Part shown: positions 34,102 through 39,069 of the stretch, one piece after another
Layout: each line of letters begins with the position of its first letter
Position numbering within the stretch: position 1 is the first letter of the stretch
From: an uncultured Phocaeicola sp.
GTDB taxonomy: Bacteria; Bacteroidota; Bacteroidia; Bacteroidales; Bacteroidaceae
Length of the DNA: 39,069 nt
Direction: 5' to 3'
NCBI GenBank assembly: GCA_948579315.1
Contig: CAPAOL010000035.1
Span: 1 to 39,069, forward strand
Notes under the pieces: generated by a model
Seen by the model: the letters and a program-made list of their open reading frames with translations, nothing else
Database searches by the model: none
What the model was told of the DNA's origin: nothing
Program-made: the position numbers and the translations under genes

Positions 34102-34539
34102 TTAGAAGTCAATATCGATCAAATTAAATTTCAAGTCGAATTTCAATTCCGTACGATTGGACAGTTTTACTTCATAATCTTTTTTATCTTTCTCTATTTT
34201 CAGGATTTTAGCATCAGGATAGTTGGTCGTTACATATTTTTGAATTGTTGCAGGAATAATAGCTACAGGTACTGCACTATATTTGCAATTCACTTCTTCC
34301 CAGTTACCTTTGTTATCAAATTCTACTTTATCACCATTAGTAAAAATCACTTCATAACTTTTATAGAAGAAATCACTTTCCATTTTGGCTAATGCCACTT
34401 TGCTGTCGGCAAAATGCTGTTTGATAAATTGCTGTGCCTGTTGTGGCATTTGAGTTACCTGAATGGGTTTATCGTCATCTGCACGAGCTACTGTTTGCAA
34501 AGTAAAAAGACATACTAATAAGAATACTAACTTTTTCAT
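34102..34539 (-). CDS. PepSY-like periplasmic protein downstream of a two-component system
   Basis: A 145-aa exported protein with signal peptide MKKLVFLLVCLFTLQTVARA. The mature part holds two PepSY-like (DUF2874 type) repeats. The first is PIQVTQMPQQAQQFIKQHFADSKVALAKMESDFFYKSYEVIFTNGDKVEFDNKGNWEEV. The second is AIIPATIQKYVTTNYPDAKILKIEKDKKDYEVKLSNRTELKFDLKFNLIDID. Each combines 'helix, then two or three strands ending in a charge-rich turn'. The frame extends upstream to 34587, but the signal peptide fixes the start at 34539. It lies directly after the histidine-kinase gene in the same direction, 96 bp away, with its own probable promoter, so it is a likely target of that system. The substrate is unknown. 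Confidence 0.87.
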   Translation of the reverse strand: MKKLVFLLVCLFTLQTVARADDDKPIQVTQMPQQAQQFIKQHFADSKVALAKMESDFFYKSYEVIFTNGDKVEFDNKGNWEEVNCKYSAVPVAIIPATIQKYVTTNYPDAKILKIEKDKKDYEVKLSNRTELKFDLKFNLIDIDF

Positions 34540-34591
34540 AATCGTTGTTTTTTTTAAATTGGTTTTTACTACTATTATTAATTTCACATTG

Positions 34592-34615
34592 CAAAGATGA
34601 AAGGAGAATCTGAAA
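34592..34615 (-). promoter_or_regulatory. Promoter and possible regulator site of the PepSY-like gene
   Basis: CATCTTTG on the minus strand (34592-34599) is one mismatch from the -7 consensus. Two TGAAA elements (plus-strand starts 34598 and 34611) lie over and just upstream of it. The same element is repeated in front of the response-regulator gene. Confidence 0.4.
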
Positions 34616-34635
34616 AGATTTGGGAATTCTGAGAA

Positions 34636-35910
34636 TTATCGAAAAAAAATCTCGAAACAGTGTTCTTTCTGTTCGAAGTAATACCTTATATTCAGGTGTT
34701 GCAAGCGACAGATAGAATCGGCTATTGCTAATCCCAAACCTGTAGATCCTTCCTTTTTAGTTCCCTGGTAGAAACGTTCGAAGATATGTTCCTGATCCAA
34801 CGGGTTCTCTGCTCCCGAATTTCGGAAAGTAATACTGTTTTGGGTAACAGTGATTCGTATATGTCCTCCGTCAATGTTATGTACAAATGCATTTTTTAGG
34901 AGATTCGTAAGTAAAGCAATAGCCAGAGATTCATTCATTGTCACATTGAAAATGCCCTGTTCATCCATAGTTACTTCTATGTTACGATAGTTGTAAACTT
35001 CTTTATAATCTTGCAAATATTGTTTGAGAAGTCCATTTAGTTCCAATTGTTTGGTATCCGTAAACTGGCCATTGTCAATTTTGGTAAGCAATAGTAGAGA
35101 TTTGTTTAATTTAGTGATGTATTCTAAAGTCTGGTGGGTTTTCATCAGCTCTTCCAGTTGTTTTTCAGATAACGAATCATCTTCCATCAACATTTCCAAT
35201 CGGTTACGGCAAATAGCAAGTGGGGTTTGTATTTCATGTGAAGCATTTCCGATAAACTGTTTTTGTTGTTCGAACATCTGCTCCGTACGTTCTACATAAC
35301 GGATTGCAGCCTCATTCAATTTCCGGAATTCCGTGATTTGGGTTTCGTTACTCAGCGGTTTATTCCTTTTCCCTGTTTGATAACCGTCCAGCCAGTGAAG
35401 AAGCACATAGAGCGGTCGCATATTCCGATAGAACACCCATACGGAAATGATAATAATGCAGAATAACAGAGCTACATACAAAAATATAACCCATACTTGG
35501 ATGGCATCTCTCAAATCATCTTTTTCAATGCTGGGAGTCGATACTGTCAGCTCGTGGTATCGTCCTTCGTCGTCTTTAAAGATAGTAGTAAGAATACGTG
35601 CCGGTTCGGTTTCTTCTTTTTCTTCAATATATACCATAGAGTCTTTATATTGAATATCCTCCCGGCTTTCCGCATATTCTTTGCTTACTTCCATCATATA
35701 ATATTGATTGTTGGAGCCATTGGTTTTAGAAGGTAACTCCTCTCCTGCCAATGCCCGGATAATGATGGTTTCCGAATAATCTTCCAGAGTGTCGTCCACT
35801 TCATCGTTGACTTCATCGATCATCGTAACATAAAAAAAGATAGCCCAGACTGTTAGTATGAGGGTTAAAGCAAGTGTAATACGAAGAATGATGTAATATA
35901 TTAATTTCAT
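34636..35910 (-). CDS. Membrane sensor histidine kinase
   Basis: A 424-aa kinase. Two membrane helices (about residues 7-29 and 139-161) enclose a periplasmic sensor region of about 110 residues. That region is rich in acidic residues (DEVNDEVDDTLEDY, IEEKEETEPAR). The cytoplasmic part has a HisKA domain with His225 in GNASHEIQTPLA, the N box LLTNLLKNAFVHN, and STGLGLAIA of the HATPase domain. The F box and D-type G1 box are weaker. The 22-bp gap to the response regulator shows an operon. The signal is unknown. The acidic sensor might suggest cations or antimicrobial peptides, but that is conjecture. Confidence 0.93.
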   Translation of the reverse strand: MKLIYYIILRITLALTLILTVWAIFFYVTMIDEVNDEVDDTLEDYSETIIIRALAGEELPSKTNGSNNQYYMMEVSKEYAESREDIQYKDSMVYIEEKEETEPARILTTIFKDDEGRYHELTVSTPSIEKDDLRDAIQVWVIFLYVALLFCIIIISVWVFYRNMRPLYVLLHWLDGYQTGKRNKPLSNETQITEFRKLNEAAIRYVERTEQMFEQQKQFIGNASHEIQTPLAICRNRLEMLMEDDSLSEKQLEELMKTHQTLEYITKLNKSLLLLTKIDNGQFTDTKQLELNGLLKQYLQDYKEVYNYRNIEVTMDEQGIFNVTMNESLAIALLTNLLKNAFVHNIDGGHIRITVTQNSITFRNSGAENPLDQEHIFERFYQGTKKEGSTGLGLAIADSICRLQHLNIRYYFEQKEHCFEIFFR

Positions 35911-35932
35911 GGACTATATTCTCTTTCTTTTT

Positions 35933-36610
35933 TTATTCTGCTACCATTTTATACCCAAATCCATAGACCGCTTTGATTTCAATATTTGCACCCGAATCCT
36001 TGAGCTTTTTGCGAAGATTCTTAATTTGTGCATAAATGAAGTCAAAATTATCAACCTGGTCAATATGATCTCCCCATACTGACTCGGCCAAGGTGTTTTT
36101 ATTGATTAATCTTCCGGGGCGATTGATAAAATATAACAGAATGTCATACTCTTTTCTGTTTAACTCCACTTCCTGATCGTTGACAAATACACGGTATTTA
36201 TCCGGTTCTATTCGTACATTGCCTTGGCGGATATCTATCTTTCCGTTGTGCTGATGGCGACGAATCACACTTTTAATTCGTGCATTCAGTTCAACCAAAT
36301 GAAATGGTTTCGGCAAATAATCATCCGCTCCCAGTTCTAGTCCTAAAACTTTGTCTTCCAAGGAGTCTTTTGCGGAAATAATAATCACGTTCTCCCGCTT
36401 ATGGAGAGCTTTTAGTCGTTCAAGAAGATCAAGTCCGCTTCCGTCTGGTAGCATGATGTCCAATAAGATACAATCATAGTCGTAATCTTCAATTTTGCGT
36501 AGAGCAGAATTAAAGTCACTGGCTGTTTCCACAACGTAACGTTCTTTCTCAAGTGAACATTGAATCAGTTCTCTCAAGGAAGGTTCGTCTTCTACAATCA
36601 ATATCTTCAT
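35933..36610 (-). CDS. OmpR-family response regulator
   Basis: A 225-aa transcription factor. The receiver domain has the acidic pair Glu7/Asp8, phospho-acceptor Asp51 (LLDIMLPDGSG), Ser79 and Lys101 (DDYLPKPF). The C-terminal winged-helix domain (about 130-225) has the OmpR signature (ELNRKEYDILLYFINRPGRLINKNTLAESVW and KAVYGFGYKM). It is the first gene of the pair with the kinase. A row of TGAAA elements in front of it suggests autoregulation. Confidence 0.96.
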   Translation of the reverse strand: MKILIVEDEPSLRELIQCSLEKERYVVETASDFNSALRKIEDYDYDCILLDIMLPDGSGLDLLERLKALHKRENVIIISAKDSLEDKVLGLELGADDYLPKPFHLVELNARIKSVIRRHQHNGKIDIRQGNVRIEPDKYRVFVNDQEVELNRKEYDILLYFINRPGRLINKNTLAESVWGDHIDQVDNFDFIYAQIKNLRKKLKDSGANIEIKAVYGFGYKMVAE

Positions 36611-36642
36611 AACTTTGTCTCCTTTCTTTTTTTTACACGTTA

Positions 36643-36700
36643 CAAAGAAAAGAGATATTTCTGAAATAAAACTGAAATGGATTGAAAAAAGAGTTTGAAA
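36643..36700 (-). promoter_or_regulatory. Promoter of the two-component operon with TGAAA array
   Basis: TTTCTTTG on the minus strand (36643-36650) is one mismatch from the -7 consensus. Upstream, in place of a -33 TTG, TGAAA occurs on the plus strand at 36662, 36673, 36683 and 36696. Steps are 11, 10 and 13 bp, and the first two are the longer repeat CTGAAA. Spacing near one helical turn is typical of OmpR-type binding sites. Confidence 0.5.
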
Positions 36701-36764
36701 TGACTATTGAATGCCCTATGAACTATTAGGACAAGTCACAAATCATATAATATGGATGGAAAAA

Positions 36765-36803
36765 GAAAAGGATGAAAGCGATTGAATCGTTTCCACCCTT
36801 TTC
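36765..36803 (-). terminator. Terminator of proS
   Basis: GAAAAGG (36765-36771) pairs with CCTTTTC (36797-36803). The stem continues inward through wobble and TG/CA pairs to CGAT/ATCG with a three-base loop. On the minus strand a T-rich run follows. It lies 24 bp past proS. Confidence 0.75.
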
Positions 36804-36826
36804 TATAATTATGTGTGATTTCTTAT

Positions 36827-38320
36827 TTAATAAGAACGTGCAAATATCACGCGGCAAGCAGATGGTTTGCCTGTTACCATACATTTACCCGGCTCCTTGT
36901 CTCCCGGAACAAATGAATCGAACGGAATACAACGAATGGTTGCTTTGGTTTCTTCCTTAATTTTTTCTTCTGTTTCAGTCGTTCCATCCCAGTGAGCCAG
37001 AATAAATCCGCCTTTTTCGATTTTTTCTTTAAATTCTTCGTAGGTATCTACTGTTGTAATCTTGGAATTACGGTAGTCTAATGCTTTTTTGTAGATATTA
37101 GCCTGCATTTCTTCCAGCAAGTTCTGAACATACGTTTCAATGCCTTCACAGGTTACTGTTTCTTTTTCCAGTGTATCACGGCGCATCACTTCCATAGTGT
37201 TATTTTCAAGGTCGCGACCACCCATAACCAAACGAACAGGTACACCTTTCAATTCATAGTCGGCAAATTTAAAGCCCGGACGTTTGTTATCTGCATTATC
37301 ATATTTCACAGAGATGCCCAATGCTTTCAACTTGGTTACAATGCCTTCTACTTTAGCATCGATTTGTTTCAGTTGTTCGTCATTCTTATAGATAGGAACG
37401 ATTACTACCTGGATAGGAGCCAAATGCGGAGGTAATACCAATCCGTTATCATCCGAGTGAGTCATAATCAATGCCCCCATCAAACGGGTAGAAACGCCCC
37501 ATGAAGTAGCCCAAACATACTCCAACTTGTTTTCTTTATTAACAAATTGAACATCGAATGCTTTTGCAAAGTTTTGTCCCAAGAAGTGGGAAGTACCACT
37601 TTGCAATGCTTTTCCGTCCTGCATCATGGCTTCTATTGTGTAAGTGTCAAGTGCACCCGCAAAACGTTCATTAGCTGATTTTACTCCCTTTACAACAGGA
37701 ACGGCCATATATTTTTCTGCAAATTCACCATATACATTCAACATTCTGATTGCTTCTTCCTCTGCTTCTTCGCGGGTAGCATGAGCGGTATGTCCCTCTT
37801 GCCACAGGAATTCGGCAGTACGCAGAAAAAGACGGGTACGCATCTCCCAACGGAAAACGTTAGCCCACTGATTGCAGAGAATAGGCAGGTCACGGTATGA
37901 CTGAATCCAGTTCTTATAAGTATTCCAGATGATTGTTTCTGATGTCGGACGGATAATTAATTCCTCTTCCAATTTAGCTGCTGGATCTACTACAACTCCT
38001 GAACCGTCTTCTGCATTCTTCAAGCGATAATGTGTTACTACGGCACACTCTTTCGCAAACCCTTCTACATGTTCTGCTTCGCGGCTTAAGAATGATTTCG
38101 GGATTAATAGCGGGAAGTATGCATTTACGTGTCCTGTTTCCTTGAACATGTCATCCAATTGACGTTGCATTTTCTCCCAGATGGCGTATCCGTAAGGCTT
38201 AATCACCATACATCCGCGCACAGCAGACTGTTCTGCCAAGTCAGCTTTTACCACCAAATCGTTATACCACTGTGAGTAGTTTTCACTACGTTTGGTAAGG
38301 TCTTTCAGTTCTTTTGCCAT
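36827..38320 (-). CDS. proS: Prolyl-tRNA synthetase, eukaryote/archaeon type
   Basis: A 497-aa class II synthetase charging tRNA-Pro. Motif 1 region is CMVIKPYGYAIWEKMQRQLDDMFKETGHVNAYFPLLIP; motif 2 lies in RWEMRTRLFLRTAEFLWQEGHTAHA; motif 3 is GVSTRLMGALIMTHSDDNGLVLPP. The anticodon-binding domain (IQVVIVPIYKNDEQLKQID onward) and a C-terminal domain with the ending VIFARSY follow. It has no editing insertion between motifs 2 and 3 and matches the roughly 500-aa archaeal-type length. This group is normal in Bacteroidetes. The start is the ATG at 38320. Confidence 0.97.
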   Translation of the reverse strand: MAKELKDLTKRSENYSQWYNDLVVKADLAEQSAVRGCMVIKPYGYAIWEKMQRQLDDMFKETGHVNAYFPLLIPKSFLSREAEHVEGFAKECAVVTHYRLKNAEDGSGVVVDPAAKLEEELIIRPTSETIIWNTYKNWIQSYRDLPILCNQWANVFRWEMRTRLFLRTAEFLWQEGHTAHATREEAEEEAIRMLNVYGEFAEKYMAVPVVKGVKSANERFAGALDTYTIEAMMQDGKALQSGTSHFLGQNFAKAFDVQFVNKENKLEYVWATSWGVSTRLMGALIMTHSDDNGLVLPPHLAPIQVVIVPIYKNDEQLKQIDAKVEGIVTKLKALGISVKYDNADNKRPGFKFADYELKGVPVRLVMGGRDLENNTMEVMRRDTLEKETVTCEGIETYVQNLLEEMQANIYKKALDYRNSKITTVDTYEEFKEKIEKGGFILAHWDGTTETEEKIKEETKATIRCIPFDSFVPGDKEPGKCMVTGKPSACRVIFARSY

Positions 38321-38364
38321 TATATTTTTCTATTTAAAGTTTTCTTGAGTGTTAAAACAGGGAG

Positions 38365-38407
38365 CAAAAATACGAAAAATGCATGAACTGCCCTATTCTT
38401 CATGCAT
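38365..38407 (-). promoter_or_regulatory. proS promoter with an inverted repeat over the -33 region
   Basis: On the minus strand TATTTTTG (38365-38372) matches the -7 consensus. Directly upstream, ATGCATGAA (38379-38387) and TTCATGCAT (38399-38407) form a perfect 9-bp inverted repeat with an 11-base centre. Its position over the -33 area is what an operator would have. No TTG is found at the usual distance. Confidence 0.5.
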
Positions 38408-38520
38408 TAATTTTCTAAAGTCATGTTTTGTTTTTTCCTTTATAATATGTATTTCAATAGAAAAGGGGGGGCAGTTTGAAAATTTAGGAGGATTACGCAT
38501 CACAAAATTATGTTCAAAAT

Positions 38521-38556
38521 CGGTGCAGAAATGAATTAAATGATCATTTCGGTGCA
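38521..38556. repeat. CGGTGCA direct repeats around a GAAATGA/TCATTTC inverted repeat
   Basis: CGGTGCA occurs at 38521-38527 and 38550-38556 with a 29-bp period. Between them GAAATGA and TCATTTC face each other across nine bases. The arrangement resembles paired protein-binding sites; a short mobile element with duplicated target is another reading. Confidence 0.55.
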
Positions 38557-38607
38557 TATATAGTATCTCAAACCGTCCTCGCTACTGAAAAAGATTTTTT
38601 CATTTCA

Positions 38608-38939
38608 TTTCTCATAAGTTTACCCATATTTTAGCCCCAAACAGAACTTATTCTCATAGTGTTTCAAGGTATTTCTCATAGTCGAATACTATCTTTCTTC
38701 CCTTTTTCCCGGTGGAAGATAAACAAGTTCCGATTTTCCCATATATTGTGGGAAAAGATTCCCTACTACTTGGGAAAATATTCCCTCATATTGTGGGAAC
38801 AAATTCCCATAATATAAGGGAATACTTTCCCACAATATATGGGACAAAGAGAATCTGTACTTCTCCGGTAATGGTTGACTACTTGTTTCTTTATTCTTGT
38901 TACAGATTGACCGGCAAGGACACTATGAGAAATGAGAAT
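38608..38939. repeat. TTCTCAT motifs converging on the palindrome array
   Basis: TTCTCAT is found on the plus strand at 38609, 38650 and 38672, all left of the array. On the minus strand it is found at 38925-38931 and 38932-38938, both right of the array. The second and fourth belong to a 12-bp inverted repeat: TTCTCATAGTGT (38650-38661) faces ACACTATGAGAA (38920-38931). Confidence 0.6.
38736..38845. repeat. Tandem array of five TTCCC-GGGAA palindromes
   Basis: Five units of 18-19 bases start at 38736, 38759, 38781, 38804 and 38827. Each is TTCCC, an AT-rich centre of 8 or 9 bases, then GGGAA (GGGAC in the last). All four spacers are exactly 4 bases. Units 1 and 3 share a direction (TTCCCATATATTGTGGGAA for unit 1). 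Units 4 and 5 match them best as reverse complements: unit 5 differs from unit 1 at one base, unit 4 from unit 3 at two. The period of 22-23 bp is close to two helical turns. No known element of this kind comes to mind with certainty. Confidence 0.9.
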
Positions 38940-39069
38940 CAACAGAGAAGTGCTTGCAGATGTGCAAAAAGCACATATATCATTATCAATCAACGGATTG
39001 AATCAAAAATAGCGAATTCGGAGGTAAGCGTCTCCGCGATGCCGTTACTTCTTCCATTTATCCGGTAAT

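Larger units (their letters stand above)
38321..39069. other. Long non-coding region upstream of proS, reaching the window edge
   Basis: 749 bp without a convincing gene. Open frames of 61-118 aa exist on both strands but are translations of the repeats, start without promoters and have no recognisable family. The region holds the proS promoter, a GC-rich run at 38465-38471, the CGGTGCA module at 38521-38556, the palindrome array at 38736-38845, and small hairpins near 38960-38976 and 38986-39001. What lies beyond base 39069 is unknown. Confidence 0.7.

Noticed and set aside
38736..38845. CRISPR array
   Set aside because: Repeats are palindromes of 18-19 nt with 4-nt spacers; no spacer-like unique sequence and no cas gene is present.
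38712..39068. Open frame of 118 aa on the plus strand through the palindrome array
   Set aside because: Its first half is only a translation of the repeats (FPYIVG, FPHIVG, FPTIYG), it has no promoter or family, and the opposite strand gives a similar frame because the repeats are palindromic.
38321..39069. Replication origin
   Set aside because: Repeats and AT-rich DNA raised the idea, but I see no DnaA-box cluster (TTATCCACA-like) and no dnaA nearby.

Overview
The window looks like a chromosomal segment of Bacteroides or a close relative. The evidence is the AT-rich DNA, promoters of the Bacteroidales type (TTG, about 20 nt, TAnnTTTG), a complete aerotolerance-type bat operon, the 52-aa DUF4295 protein next to L33 and L28, and the family make-up of the housekeeping proteins. 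There is no prophage, conjugative element, intact insertion sequence or CRISPR array. This is mostly core genome, and I did not find a convincing new multi-gene system. The most unexplained DNA is the long non-coding stretch at the right end.

Layout, left to right. A tRNA-Arg(ACG) is cut by the left edge. It is followed by minus-strand genes for a patatin-BamA outer-membrane phospholipase, HtpG and ClpC, each with its own promoter or terminator signals. A 357-bp divergent spacer separates clpC from gyrA, which is followed by a periplasmic TPR protein in the same direction. Next, on the minus strand, come a DUF2007-UspA-UspA stress protein and a small HTH protein. The bat block (13341-21927) reads moxR-type ATPase, DUF58 protein, DUF4381-like protein, batA, batB, batC, batD, batE. 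It starts from a textbook promoter at 22009-22039.

The next minus-strand block runs rpmB, rpmG, DUF4295, terminator, ftsY (own promoter), rimO, HU, then an HU-TM-LysM fusion. It joins ribosomal proteins, SRP receptor targeting, ribosomal S12 modification and nucleoid proteins. cinA and tsaD follow. tsaD diverges from a large tamB-like gene whose true start appears to be a non-ATG codon upstream of the obvious frame. The right part holds a two-component system (response regulator, kinase), a PepSY-like periplasmic protein downstream of it, and proS (eukaryote/archaeon-type prolyl-tRNA synthetase).

The last 749 bases (38321-39069) hold no credible gene. They do contain five tandem TTCCC-N8/9-GGGAA palindromes with exact 4-nt spacers. 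Converging TTCTCAT motifs flank the array, a direct-plus-inverted repeat module lies upstream, and an inverted repeat overlaps the proS promoter. I regard this as the best candidate for undescribed biology here. All function assignments rest on reading motifs and family resemblance by eye; no database search was run.
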